From Chthoniobacterales bacterium (GTDB lineage Bacteria; Verrucomicrobiota; Verrucomicrobiia; Chthoniobacterales; JACTMZ01), in contig JAJTYZ010000093.1 in NCBI GenBank assembly GCA_021463515.1, positions 1 through 43,397 on the forward strand: a stretch of DNA of 43,397 nucleotides, read 5' to 3'. The notes beneath the pieces were generated by a model. That model searched no databases and was not told the origin of the DNA. It saw only the letters and a list, made by a program, of their open reading frames with translations. Both the position numbers and the translations under genes were made by a program. How positions within the stretch are numbered: the stretch's first letter is position 1; every line of letters begins with the position of its first letter. This document shows positions 1 through 8,396 of the stretch, piece after piece.

Positions 1-1116
1 CTGCACGAAGACCAAATGACGCGAGGAGACCTCGCCAAATACAAGGTGCTTTTCCTGCCGTGGAGTTCGGCCATCAGCGAAGGTGAGGCCCGCGCCATCC
101 GGCAATTCGTGGAGAACGGCGGGACGGTGATTGCGGACTCCTTTTGCGGCATCCGCGACGGGAACGGCGTGGCGCGCCCCATGCTCGATGATTTGTTCGG
201 CCTTCGCCAACCGCTTGCGCCGCCCACCCCCGCGCCCGGCGCCATGGAAATCACCGCCGGACCAATGGCCACGGGCGAGGCGATTCCGGTGACCAAGGGT
301 GTCCGCGGTCTCCAGCTTCATGGCGGAGAGGCTCTCGCCACCGTCGGCGGCGAGCCGGCTCTAATCGTTCACCGCGTCGGCAAGGGGCGCGCCATTTTTC
401 TCAATGCCGGGTTCTCGGGCTATGCGTGGAAAATCGCCGGGGGCATGGCGGGTGAAATCCAGATCGGCGGGGAAAGCGCGTCGGATGCCGTCGTCGCAGT
501 GCAGGGTTTCTTCCATAAACTCCTCGCCGAAGCCGGGGTCTCCAGCCCGGTGCAAGTGTCTGCCGAAAACGGAAACTCTTCCAAGGTGCGCCTCGCGCGG
601 TTCGCCCTCGGGGGCGCAACGCTTCTCGGTGTGCTGCGCGCATCGGGATCCGGACCCGTCAACGCCGCCGATCCCCTCCCCACCCGGATCAGCTTTCCCG
701 AGGCGCAGGTCTATGATTCGCGAGCGGGGGAATATCTTGGAAAAACCAACTCCATCACCCCGCAACTGCTCCGGGGCGTGGCCAAGGCTTATGCCCTGCT
801 CCCCTACAAAGTGGATGCGGTGACGATCCGCCCGCGGCAACCTGTCATCCAACCGGGCCAAGCCGGTGTTTTCCAATTCGGTGTCGAGGCGGCGGGAGCA
901 CCCGTAGGCACGCACGTTTTCCATGTCACGGCCCAGGACCCCACAGGCCGCGCGCGCCCCGAGTACGCCGGAAACCATCGGGCGGAAAACGGCAAAGAAG
1001 AATTCTCGATCCCCTTCGCCTTCAATGATCCTCCCGGCCAATGGAAGATCACCGCCACCGATGCCGCCACCGGCCTGTCCTCGACAACGGCCATTACCTT
1101 GGAGGGCGAAAAATGA
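1..1116 (+). CDS. C-terminal part of a beta-galactosidase-like / GATase-like protein (5' truncated)
   Basis: The reading frame is open from the first base of the window, so the gene starts upstream and the ATG at 16 is probably internal. The first 60 residues (KVLFLPWSSAIS, then VENGGTVIADS) resemble the beta-galactosidase trimerisation domain (Glyco_hydro_42M), a glutamine-amidotransferase-like fold without catalytic role. A middle part follows, then roughly 100 C-terminal residues with a beta-sandwich look (PGQAGVFQFGVEA, GQWKITATDAATG), as in Ig-like or macroglobulin-like modules. A role in carbohydrate breakdown or in a surface protein is inferred from this and from the glycosidase downstream. 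The catalytic domain, if any, lies outside the window. The stop overlaps the next start as ATGA, so the two genes are translationally coupled. Confidence 0.6.
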   Translation: MHEDQMTRGDLAKYKVLFLPWSSAISEGEARAIRQFVENGGTVIADSFCGIRDGNGVARPMLDDLFGLRQPLAPPTPAPGAMEITAGPMATGEAIPVTKGVRGLQLHGGEALATVGGEPALIVHRVGKGRAIFLNAGFSGYAWKIAGGMAGEIQIGGESASDAVVAVQGFFHKLLAEAGVSSPVQVSAENGNSSKVRLARFALGGATLLGVLRASGSGPVNAADPLPTRISFPEAQVYDSRAGEYLGKTNSITPQLLRGVAKAYALLPYKVDAVTIRPRQPVIQPGQAGVFQFGVEAAGAPVGTHVFHVTAQDPTGRARPEYAGNHRAENGKEEFSIPFAFNDPPGQWKITATDAATGLSSTTAITLEGEK

Positions 1117-1883
1117 CGCGCCCGCGGCGGCATCCCATCATCGCGGGGTTCACCCTCGTGGAACTGCTGGTCGTCATCTGCATCGTAGCCATCCTCGCCT
1201 CGATCCTCGCCACTTCAGTTTCCTCCGTGAGCCGAGCAGGAAAAAATGCCCGCTGCATTTCCAATTTGCGCCAATTGCACGCCGCCATTTCGGCCTACAC
1301 TACGGAGCACAATGGGGAGTTCCCTCCATCTTACGCCAGTCCATGGGCGCCGGGAATGACGGGGGAGCGCGACTGGTACCAGTATCTTTTCCATGCGGAC
1401 TTGTCCAAAGCCGACAACAAGGGCGTTCTCCCCAACCCGAATTTTTCGGCGAATGACCCCCGGAAATTGACAGTCTATCAATGCCCGGCGAACCCTGACC
1501 GCATTTGGGACTGGCACACGCCCAACTACGCCTACTCCCAGGCGCTAGGCTACACGTCTGGAAACATCAACACCCGCGCCCGGATGTCCAACCTTGAGCA
1601 GCCCTCAAAAACCATCGTCCTCGTGGATGCCGGCGTCCGCGGCTCCCGGTCGTCAAACTCCGGCCCCCCGCAGTATGTGTGCTTTGTGACCACGTTCGGC
1701 GGCAGCACGTTTTATTGGCAAAAGTCCGTAAATTTCCTCCACGGAAACCATGCCAACTTCCTTCTTGCCGACGGCCATGTCGAATCCCTTACGCGTGATG
1801 AAGTAAATCAACGAGGCAATGACCTAAATCTTCTTTGGTCCCCCGATAATATCTACGGCTCTTACTGGGGGCCAAAAAATTAA
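1113..1883 (+). CDS. Prepilin-like protein with H-X9-DG C-terminal signature (DUF1559-type pseudopilin)
   Basis: The N-terminus carries a type IV prepilin cleavage and methylation site, GFTLVELLVV, followed by one hydrophobic helix, expected to be processed by prepilin peptidase after the Gly. Near the C-terminus, H-GNHANFLLA-DG matches the H-X9-DG signature of the processing-associated prepilin family expanded in Planctomycetes, Verrucomicrobia and Lentisphaerae. A start at 1113 is preferred over upstream in-frame codons because GGAGG lies at 1101-1105 and the ATG overlaps the previous stop (ATGA). About 256 residues, usual for the family. These proteins are predicted to be exported or assembled by a type II secretion/pilus-like machine; their substrates are unknown. 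Position between carbohydrate genes suggests a role in handling polysaccharides at the surface, which is inference. Confidence 0.85.
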   Translation: MTRPRRHPIIAGFTLVELLVVICIVAILASILATSVSSVSRAGKNARCISNLRQLHAAISAYTTEHNGEFPPSYASPWAPGMTGERDWYQYLFHADLSKADNKGVLPNPNFSANDPRKLTVYQCPANPDRIWDWHTPNYAYSQALGYTSGNINTRARMSNLEQPSKTIVLVDAGVRGSRSSNSGPPQYVCFVTTFGGSTFYWQKSVNFLHGNHANFLLADGHVESLTRDEVNQRGNDLNLLWSPDNIYGSYWGPKN

Positions 1884-1896
1884 TATTAAAAAACAT

Positions 1897-1925
1897 TTGA
1901 CCGATAAAAGGTAAAAAGGCATAAG
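1897..1925 (+). promoter_or_regulatory. Possible sigma70 promoter for the GntR-type regulator
   Basis: TTGACC at 1897-1902 is followed after 17 bases by CATAAG at 1920-1925 (5/6 and 4/6 consensus matches). Transcription would start near 1932, just before the ATG at 1938, so the mRNA would be nearly leaderless; no good Shine-Dalgarno lies before that ATG. GCATAAG occurs twice in tandem (1919-1925 and 1927-1933) and could be an operator half-site pair, but this is weak. Confidence 0.3.
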
Positions 1926-1937
1926 TGCATAAGTCCA

Positions 1938-3095
1938 ATGATCTCTTTCGATAATATCCTTAAATCACACCCCGGTAAATTGCTCAGTGAGCAAATCACA
2001 GAGCATTTCCGTAAAGAAATTATGACTGGTGTGCTGACCGAGGGAACCAAGCTACCTACCTGCAAGGAAGCATCGGAAATTTTCGGAGTCGCAGCCCAAA
2101 CCGTCAACCGCGCCTACGATGTTTTGCTTTCCGAGGGACTCGTGCGCCGACGGCGCTCGGTAGGAACCATCGTCTGCCGCAAGGGAACATCCGGTGGCAT
2201 TCACTCCACCCATGCCGCTCGTCAGCGCGTTCTGCCCATCTGCCATGTGGCGCGACTTGAAACCGTATCTACGGACGAAAGCGACCTCATCATGGATTAC
2301 CTGAACGGCTTTACCGACGGTTTTAGCGCATGGAAATGCCGCTTCGAGATTGTTCATCTGCGCGAAGGTCAGTCCGATTTGGACATGATGAAAAAATTTA
2401 TTGAGGCACGGCGTGCGCGGGGATTGATCGTGCAGCAGTTGGATGCCGAAGCCATGAGCTTCCTCGCTCGTCAGGAATTGCCGATGGTTTTTGTTAGTAC
2501 TCATCAATCGTCACCACAAGGTGCCAGCGTGATGGCCGATCATGTCGGAGGCTACCGCGAAGCGTGGAATTTTGCCGGGGGGCTCGGACATCGGGAAGCG
2601 GCTTTCTTAGGATTCCAGAACGGCAATTATGCCATCCGATTGCGGGAATGCTCAGCGGGTCGCGAATTAGCGGAAACGGATTGCCAATTGACAGCAGATG
2701 TCTGCGTCCCCGGACCGTTTCAAGATTCCGATGATCGCCTTTGGATGGCTCTCGAAGAGAAATTCGGATCATGGCGCGATGGACGAGGAAACTGGCCTAC
2801 CCTTATTTTTGCTGCGACTGACGTCTATGCGGCCCGCTTGCTGCGGGTTCTCCGCTCGCGTGGCATCGAGGTTCCGCAGGATATTTCCATTATCGGTTTC
2901 AACGACGCCGCCATCGCCCGCCACACCGATCCGCCATTGACCACTCTGGCCAAACCGCGATTTCAAATGGGCTTGGCCGCCTCTCGCCTCTTGCTGGATT
3001 TGCTGGCAAACCGCCCTGCCGCTCAAGGGACATTGCAAACTTTCCCCGTTCGTCTCCTCGAACGGGAAACCTGCGCCTCACCGCGCCAAAAATAA
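1938..3095 (+). CDS. GntR/LacI-hybrid transcriptional regulator
   Basis: Residues 1-75 form a GntR-type winged helix (KLLSEQITEHFRKEIMTG, then LPTCKEASEIFGVAAQTVNRAY). The rest looks like a LacI-type periplasmic-binding-protein sensor: a DLDMMKKFIEARRARGLIVQQ segment split here only for description, followed later by PTLIFAATDVYAARLLRVLRSRG and PQDISIIGFNDA, which match the effector-domain core of LacI/XylR-like sugar regulators. Such hybrids usually bind a sugar and control neighbouring carbohydrate genes. Downstream, on the same strand, lie a PEP-CTERM protein and a glycosidase; the gap to the next gene is only 22 bases, so the regulator may be co-transcribed with its targets. The effector cannot be read from the sequence. 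Confidence 0.85.
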   Translation: MISFDNILKSHPGKLLSEQITEHFRKEIMTGVLTEGTKLPTCKEASEIFGVAAQTVNRAYDVLLSEGLVRRRRSVGTIVCRKGTSGGIHSTHAARQRVLPICHVARLETVSTDESDLIMDYLNGFTDGFSAWKCRFEIVHLREGQSDLDMMKKFIEARRARGLIVQQLDAEAMSFLARQELPMVFVSTHQSSPQGASVMADHVGGYREAWNFAGGLGHREAAFLGFQNGNYAIRLRECSAGRELAETDCQLTADVCVPGPFQDSDDRLWMALEEKFGSWRDGRGNWPTLIFAATDVYAARLLRVLRSRGIEVPQDISIIGFNDAAIARHTDPPLTTLAKPRFQMGLAASRLLLDLLANRPAAQGTLQTFPVRLLERETCASPRQK

Positions 3096-3117
3096 ACAAC
3101 CAACCCCAATACCAAAT

Positions 3118-3966
3118 ATGAAAACAGTAACACCCAACAAAGTCGGTCGCTTCTTCCGAGTGGCTACCTACTTCCCGACACTCATTGTTGCCTTCATCGT
3201 CTCCGTTGCGGCCACCCATGCCGCCACGAATATTTTCCAAGAAAATTTCGATAATACGCCACCGTATAATGATGGGAGCAATGTCCCCGTAGGTCTGAAC
3301 CAGATTCATTATGGACAATGGAACACTAATACGGGTACAGGCAGTACGATAACTGCCGTCACCAACACGTCGCTTTCCTCCACGCGCTCTGTGGAAATAC
3401 ATAGGGGCACGGGCAATGCCATTTTGAGCGGCTACTTTGGTACGAACAATGCTGGCGTTATCACCACCACGGAATCCATCCGGTTCACTGCCGCGTTTCA
3501 ATTGACGGTCACCAACACCACGGCGGAAGTCTGGATTCGTAACACTGACAGCACTGTCATGGGCTATGTCCAACTACGATCCTTCAACAGTACCGCCTAT
3601 GCGAGGGGGCTTTTCGACAATTCCTACAGCACGAACACCGTCTCGCTAAACCTGAACACTTGGTACTATCTGGACATCCTCATGCCCGCGAATCCAAGTT
3701 CTTCGAGCCAATACACCTATTCCATCTATCAAAGTAATGGAACAACTTATGTGGGGGGAGAAACCGGTGCCTTATTTGCCACCAATTTTTCAGGCAGCAC
3801 TAATTACCGTTACTTTACCCTTCAGACAACGACCGACAACACCAGTATTAATTTTGACAACATCACCACACAAATTATTCCCGAACCTACAACGCTCGGA
3901 TTGTTGGGGGCCGTTGGTGTCGTCGCGTTGTTCCTGCGCCGCCGTCGTCGAAATCACGGCGCCTAG
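3118..3966 (+). CDS. PEP-CTERM sorting-domain protein, surface-associated
   Basis: A basic N-terminus and a hydrophobic stretch (residues about 12-36, ending near ATHAA) form a signal peptide. The C-terminus is a textbook PEP-CTERM anchor: IIPEPTTLG, a hydrophobic helix (LLGAVGVVALFL) and a run of five arginines. Proteins of this class are recognised by an exosortase (EpsH family) and are linked to exopolysaccharide production. The body, about 220 residues rich in Thr, Asn and Ser, looks like a secreted beta-sandwich, possibly laminin-G/concanavalin-like, but no catalytic motif is visible. Base composition is more AT-rich than in neighbouring genes. It sits between the regulator and a glycosidase, so a carbohydrate-binding role is plausible but unproven. 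No exosortase gene is in the window. Confidence 0.85.
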   Translation: MKTVTPNKVGRFFRVATYFPTLIVAFIVSVAATHAATNIFQENFDNTPPYNDGSNVPVGLNQIHYGQWNTNTGTGSTITAVTNTSLSSTRSVEIHRGTGNAILSGYFGTNNAGVITTTESIRFTAAFQLTVTNTTAEVWIRNTDSTVMGYVQLRSFNSTAYARGLFDNSYSTNTVSLNLNTWYYLDILMPANPSSSSQYTYSIYQSNGTTYVGGETGALFATNFSGSTNYRYFTLQTTTDNTSINFDNITTQIIPEPTTLGLLGAVGVVALFLRRRRRNHGA

Positions 3967-3978
3967 GGGCACATTGGA

Positions 3979-5787
3979 GTGAAAGTCACCCGCCCCGCCA
4001 CGGATAAGTGGCAGATTACTTCCGGCTTTTACACGCTGCGTATTGACCGGAAGCTTGGCCTTGCCGAGCTGGACATTACGAAATCCTGTCAGCACCACGT
4101 TTTTTTCCTCGGTGGAGCTTGCAATACCATCGGGCACCGGGATGAAACCACGGCCATCACCCGCGTGTCTCTGCGGCGGAAGCCGGATGCCATTTTTCTG
4201 ACGGTTTCCCAACGCTCGACACTTTGGAAAAAACGCGAGACCGTTTATACCCTCCGTGAACGCTCGCTAGAAATTCATCATCGTATCGAAGGTGACGGGG
4301 TTCTCGATAAGGTGTTCTATCAGCGTGGATTTTTTCAAGGCGAGGAACGGGGAATGTCAGCAGTGATAGATGAGATTTATTCGACGGCTCCGAATTTTCT
4401 TGACAAATCGTATTTCCATCCCGGAGAAACGTTCGCCATCTCCGCTGGGGATAATCCGGGGGCGGCAGCGGGTGGAGCGCAAGCCCTCGCCTCGCCCTGC
4501 GACTGCGCCGGTCTGCGTGAACGAAGCGAGCCTTTTCACCTCTCGGTTGGTCTGGCCGCTACGCCGGGGACATGGACATGGGACGCCTTCGAGTGGAATC
4601 CCCCAGTCTCCCTGCCAACCACGACGGCCCTCTGCGACAACGCTATGGCGGGTGGCTGGGCCGCAGTCTATGACGGCAAACTTAAGGTGGAAGGGCGATG
4701 GGAAAGTCCACGGCTCATCATGACATTTGCCGCCGATCGAGAGCAGGTTTTGCCGGAATACCTGCGGCATTGCCGGAAACACGGATATTTGCCCGGGCCA
4801 GTGCGACGCCGAGTGCCCGCATGGTGGCAGGAACCTATTTATTGCACATGGCACGACCAAATCGGACTGGCCGCCAGTCTGGTCGGAGCGGATCTTGCGG
4901 CTGTCAGTCGCAAAGCCTGGTATCTCTGCACGCAGGAACTTTGCGAGCGTTGGTTGGGGCTGCTGGAGCGGCATCAGTGCCTCCCTGGCATCGTAATCCT
5001 CGACGCCGCCTGGGCAAAAAATCTGAACAGTGGCGAACCCGATCCGTCGAAATGGCCAGACATGCGCGCCTGGGTGGAAAGCTGCCATGATCGAGGCATT
5101 CGGGTATTCGTCTGGGCACTCGCCTGGTCCGCTGAAGCCCTGCCTCTCGAAGAGTGCATTACTCGGCAAGGCCGTACCGTAGCTTGCGATATCACGAATC
5201 CACAATACGTTCAGCGTTTCCGAGAGATGATTCGCCGATGGTTTTCGGATGCTCCGGACGGCCTAAATATGGACGGCGTGAAGCTTGACGGGCAATTGAG
5301 TCTCCCGACCGGCCCGGATTTGCAGAACCATGCAGACGTGTGGGGATTGGAATTGCAGCAGCTCTATTTAAAGACGCTTTACGAGGAAACAAAGCGCCAT
5401 AAAGGCGACGCCTGCGTCAGCACGTTTTCCCTGCATCCCGCGTTGGCGGAATTTACCGACATGGTGCGTCTGGCCGACCTGTACACCCACCAGCCCAGCC
5501 CCGTGAGAGCCATGAAACGCCGGGCGGAGCTTTTTAAAATTTGCCAGCCTCAAGCCGTGATTGATACCGATTTGCAGATGCGCTTCAACATGCTCGACAG
5601 CTATGCCGAGGATTTTGCCCTCCAGTCCGAGGCCGGCATGCCCAGCCTCGGCAACGCGGAGTGGGCCTGCCGTCACCATTTTTTCCAGCCGACACGCTTG
5701 GAGCGGCTCAAGGCGGAGGATTACCGATTCGTGCAAAAAACATTTTCCTTATGGCGAAAACAAAACAAAGCGATCAGCAATCGCTGA
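3979..5787 (+). CDS. Clan GH-D-like glycoside hydrolase (GH36/GH31-like)
   Basis: About 602 residues. The N-terminal half is beta-rich (an aldose-mutarotase-like or N-terminal super-sandwich domain). From about residue 290 a TIM-barrel pattern appears: LPGIVILDAAWAKN, WPDMRAWVESCHDRGIRVFVW, DITNPQYVQRFREMI and GVKLDGQ. In alpha-galactosidase-type enzymes the Asp of a K-x-D motif is the catalytic nucleophile, and VKLDG fits. The enzyme probably cleaves an alpha-glycoside; the family is assigned from pattern only and the substrate is unknown. No signal peptide is seen, so it is probably cytoplasmic. The start is GTG at 3979, 12 bases after the PEP-CTERM gene. The 3' end overlaps the next gene by 37 bases. 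Confidence 0.65.
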   Translation: MKVTRPATDKWQITSGFYTLRIDRKLGLAELDITKSCQHHVFFLGGACNTIGHRDETTAITRVSLRRKPDAIFLTVSQRSTLWKKRETVYTLRERSLEIHHRIEGDGVLDKVFYQRGFFQGEERGMSAVIDEIYSTAPNFLDKSYFHPGETFAISAGDNPGAAAGGAQALASPCDCAGLRERSEPFHLSVGLAATPGTWTWDAFEWNPPVSLPTTTALCDNAMAGGWAAVYDGKLKVEGRWESPRLIMTFAADREQVLPEYLRHCRKHGYLPGPVRRRVPAWWQEPIYCTWHDQIGLAASLVGADLAAVSRKAWYLCTQELCERWLGLLERHQCLPGIVILDAAWAKNLNSGEPDPSKWPDMRAWVESCHDRGIRVFVWALAWSAEALPLEECITRQGRTVACDITNPQYVQRFREMIRRWFSDAPDGLNMDGVKLDGQLSLPTGPDLQNHADVWGLELQQLYLKTLYEETKRHKGDACVSTFSLHPALAEFTDMVRLADLYTHQPSPVRAMKRRAELFKICQPQAVIDTDLQMRFNMLDSYAEDFALQSEAGMPSLGNAEWACRHHFFQPTRLERLKAEDYRFVQKTFSLWRKQNKAISNR

Positions 5788-6989
5788 ACTGGTTCAAGCC
5801 GGGAAGTCGCGTCGGCTATCGTGTCACCATCGCCGCAGATTGGGGGCCGCTCTGGCTTTATGAAGACCTGATGCGACGTGATCCTCTGACGGTCTATGGC
5901 GACCTGCTTCCAGTCTTGCGAGACAGCGATCTGAACATCGTCAATGTCGAATGTGCCCTCGGCGACCGTGGGGCTCCCATCATCAAATGCGGCCCATGCC
6001 TGCGCGGCGATGAGGACGCGGGGATTGCCGCCCTAACCGGAGTTCCCTTCCACGTTGCCTCTCTTTCTAACAACCACATCATGGACTATGGCCCGGAGGG
6101 CCTGGAGCACACGATCCACGCCCTCCGCCGGGCGGGACTCCGCACCGTGGGGGCCGGCATGGACGGGGAGGAAGCCGCCAGGCCCTTGGTCATCGAGGCG
6201 GACGGCTTCCGCCTCGGGATCATCAACTGCGGCGAGGGGGAAGCCTGCGCGTCCCTGGACAACGGCCCCGGGGCCAATGTCTTCGATGTCGAACGCCAGG
6301 AAGCGGAAATCCGCGCCCTGAAAGCGACAACGGATGCGGTGCTGGTGATTTTTCACGGCGGGCGCGAACTGGCCTCCATGCCGCCGCCCTATGTGGTGAA
6401 CGGCTTGCGGCGCCTGGCCGAGGCCGGGGCGGCGGCCGTGATTGCCCACCACCCGCACGTCCCCCAGGGGCTGGAAGTCCACCACGGCGTCCCCATCGCC
6501 TACAGCCAGGGCAACTTTGTTTTCTACAACGAGGGCTTCGCCCGGCGCTATTACGCCAGCACCGGATACCTCGCGCATCTGGACTTTGACGGGAAAAAAC
6601 TGGCCGCGGTCTCCCTCACCCCCTACCGGATAAAAAAAGAAGGCCTTTCCGCCATGGCCGGCGATGAGCGGCGGACTTTTTTGGAGGAATTGCGCGAGTT
6701 GTCAGGCCATCTGGCCGATGCCGGAGACATCGCGGATCTGTGGGACGCCTTTGCCGACGAATACGGCGGCAACGGGGAAAGGGCGCTCCGGCAGCAAATT
6801 GAAGGCGCCGTCGAGGAATATAGAAAATCCCCTGCTCAGGCCTGGGCCCGGTTCCACAATTACGCCTTCGCCCCGGCCCACCGGGAATATTTCCTCCGCT
6901 CCTTCCAACGCCTGCGGCAGGGGACCTTCGGCGATTCGCCCGCGTGGGCCCGCGAGGTGGTCAGGCGCTGGACCACGCGGGAGATTTGA
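5751..6989 (+). CDS. CapA-family protein (poly-gamma-glutamate synthesis-type metallophosphatase fold)
   Basis: About 412 residues. The motifs follow the PGA_cap/CapA pattern: AADWGP near the start, NVECALGD, SLSNNHIMDYG, FHGGRE, and IAHHPHVPQG with YSQGNFVF. These Asp, Asn and His residues are the metal-binding set of a calcineurin-like phosphoesterase fold. CapA in Bacillus takes part in poly-gamma-glutamate capsule export, but most family members are uncharacterised. The start at 5751 lies inside the upstream glycosidase gene (37-base overlap); earlier in-frame ATGs would overlap still more and would lengthen the protein beyond the conserved region. No signal peptide is evident. The gene meets the convergent cysteine-synthase-like gene with only two bases between stops. 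Confidence 0.8.
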   Translation: MAKTKQSDQQSLNWFKPGSRVGYRVTIAADWGPLWLYEDLMRRDPLTVYGDLLPVLRDSDLNIVNVECALGDRGAPIIKCGPCLRGDEDAGIAALTGVPFHVASLSNNHIMDYGPEGLEHTIHALRRAGLRTVGAGMDGEEAARPLVIEADGFRLGIINCGEGEACASLDNGPGANVFDVERQEAEIRALKATTDAVLVIFHGGRELASMPPPYVVNGLRRLAEAGAAAVIAHHPHVPQGLEVHHGVPIAYSQGNFVFYNEGFARRYYASTGYLAHLDFDGKKLAAVSLTPYRIKKEGLSAMAGDERRTFLEELRELSGHLADAGDIADLWDAFADEYGGNGERALRQQIEGAVEEYRKSPAQAWARFHNYAFAPAHREYFLRSFQRLRQGTFGDSPAWAREVVRRWTTREI

Positions 6990-6991
6990 GA

Positions 6992-8002
6992 TCACCGGGC
7001 GGGGCTTCCGTAGTCCCAAAGATCGGTGGACAGGTATTTCAACCCGGAGTCATTCAGCAAAACGAAGACGGTCTTCCCCCGGCACGTGGTCTGCAACAGA
7101 CGCAGGGCTACCGCCACGTTCGCTCCGGAGGAAAACCCGGCAAAAAGCCCTTCCTCTTTGGCCAGCCTCCGCGCCACCGCCATGGACTCCTCATCGGTGA
7201 CGGTTAAAAACCCGTCAATATCACCCGGGCGCAGGAACGGCAGGCTCGGCATGGAATAGCCGCCTCCTTGAATGCGGTGGCCCGGCCGGGAAGTGTCCCC
7301 TCCCGACAAAGCCTCCGCTCCGGCCGGCTCGATCAAATAGCACTGGATGCGCGGGTTGTATTCTTTGAAAGCCGCCGCACACCCGGCAAAAGAACCGCCC
7401 GTCCCGGCAAAATCACAAAAAACCTCCAGCGCGCCCTCCGATTGCCGGATCGCTTCCGGTCCGGTGTGAAGGTAATGCGCGCGCATGCCGCCCATAAGTT
7501 TGAACTGGTCGGCCCGGAAGGCGCGCCGTTCGGCGGTGATTTGCCGGGCGGCCGCTTCGACCCTTTCGAGGTCATGCCCCGAAACTCTGCCCGGCACGGA
7601 ATCGAGCCCTTGCTCCACAAGAACAACCTCCGCCCCCAAGGCCCCCATCATGGCTGCACGCTCGCGAGAATTGCCTTTCGACATCACGGCCACAAAGGGA
7701 TATCCTTTCACAGCGCAGACAATAGCAAGTCCGGTTCCGGTATTGCCGCTGGTCAGTTCCACCACCGTCTGCCCGGGCTGCAATGAGCCGTCGGCTTCCG
7801 CATCCTCGATGATCTGCCTCGCGATACGGTCTTTTTTGGAAAGCCCAGGGTTGAGAAACTCCAGCTTCGCCAGAATCCGGCCCTCCAAACCCCGCGTTAT
7901 CCGGGAGAGCTCCACCATCTTGGTCTCGCCGATAGCCTCGACGGCAGAGGGGAGAACCGTCGGTGCCTTGGTGAAGCCATGCATAGGCGAAGGATGACTC
8001 AT
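6992..8002 (-). CDS. Cysteine synthase-like PLP-dependent enzyme (CysK/CBS family)
   Basis: About 336 residues from the ATG at 8002. This is a fold-type II PLP enzyme: NPGLSKKDR around residues 51-59 provides the PLP-binding Lys (K57 at the usual KDR position), TSGNTG (84-89) binds the substrate carboxylate, and GTGGSFAG (in FAGTGGSFAGCAAAF) binds the PLP phosphate. O-acetylserine sulfhydrylases usually read NP-x-GS-x-KDR; here the loop is GLSKK, so the exact substrate is uncertain (O-acetylserine, O-phosphoserine, or a cystathionine beta-synthase-type reaction). The ATG overlaps the stop of a small upstream ORF (ATGA); a TTG at 8029 would give nine extra residues. Confidence 0.85.
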   Translation of the reverse strand: MSHPSPMHGFTKAPTVLPSAVEAIGETKMVELSRITRGLEGRILAKLEFLNPGLSKKDRIARQIIEDAEADGSLQPGQTVVELTSGNTGTGLAIVCAVKGYPFVAVMSKGNSRERAAMMGALGAEVVLVEQGLDSVPGRVSGHDLERVEAAARQITAERRAFRADQFKLMGGMRAHYLHTGPEAIRQSEGALEVFCDFAGTGGSFAGCAAAFKEYNPRIQCYLIEPAGAEALSGGDTSRPGHRIQGGGYSMPSLPFLRPGDIDGFLTVTDEESMAVARRLAKEEGLFAGFSSGANVAVALRLLQTTCRGKTVFVLLNDSGLKYLSTDLWDYGSPAR

Positions 8003-8205
8003 GTTTCTGTCAGTTGTTCGATTCCCCAAAATACGTTGGGAGAATCCAGCCCGATTTGCCAGCGTTGCGAGAGACCTGCGATGCCGACGAGTTCTTTAGC
8101 ATAGGCTGTTGCCTTTTTGTCCGTTATAAGCGAGGGGAAAGTCCTCTGCTCGCACATTCCGACCCCGCGTGCAGAAGTCGCCAACCTTATCGCACGCACA
8201 GGCAT
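7999..8205 (-). CDS. Possible small protein (68 aa) coupled to the cysteine-synthase-like gene
   Basis: I do not recognise this product. The ORF starts at ATG 8205 with a GGGGA Shine-Dalgarno-like element at 8212-8216 and ends in an ATGA overlap with the downstream PLP-enzyme gene. A near-consensus promoter lies just upstream and predicts a start site near 8233, so a leader of about 28 bases. The deduced peptide has an ordinary amino-acid composition, with a mixed basic N-terminal half and a C-terminal half (AKELVGIAGLSQRWQIG) that could form a helix. It has no signal peptide or known motif. It could equally be a non-conserved leader ORF. Confidence 0.42.
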   Translation of the reverse strand: MPVRAIRLATSARGVGMCEQRTFPSLITDKKATAYAKELVGIAGLSQRWQIGLDSPNVFWGIEQLTET

Positions 8206-8239
8206 CACGCTTCCCCAAGTCCGTAAATACATAAAAGCA

Positions 8240-8267
8240 AATATAGCCATAAAAGGGAAGTTGTCAA
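8240..8267 (-). promoter_or_regulatory. Near-consensus sigma70 promoter, leftward
   Basis: Read on the minus strand, TTGACA (8267-8262) is followed after 16 bases by TATATT (8245-8240): 6/6 and 5/6 matches. Transcription would start near 8233 and run into the 68-residue ORF and the cysteine-synthase-like gene. It is the best promoter match I found in the window. Confidence 0.55.
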
Positions 8268-8396
8268 AGTCACGTATGAAAAGCTGATTCTCAATATATT
8301 ATGCGTAAATTCCATGCAGAATTATCAAGGAACTTCCGTTAACAAAGGATGCTCGGGAGAATGCGGCGGCAAAGTGCCGTACCGGCATTTTGCGGA

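Noticed and set aside
2899-3573. 224-codon minus-strand ORF spanning the regulator end and PEP-CTERM start
   Set aside because: It crosses two well-supported plus-strand genes and has no family features.
4357-5205. 282-codon minus-strand ORF opposite the glycosidase
   Set aside because: The plus-strand frame has TIM-barrel motifs and codon use consistent with coding; the antisense frame shows no recognisable domain.
8006-8233. Long leader before the cysteine-synthase-like gene considered as a riboswitch
   Set aside because: No SAM, T-box or other known riboswitch core could be recognised by eye; a small ORF with a ribosome binding site explains the region better.
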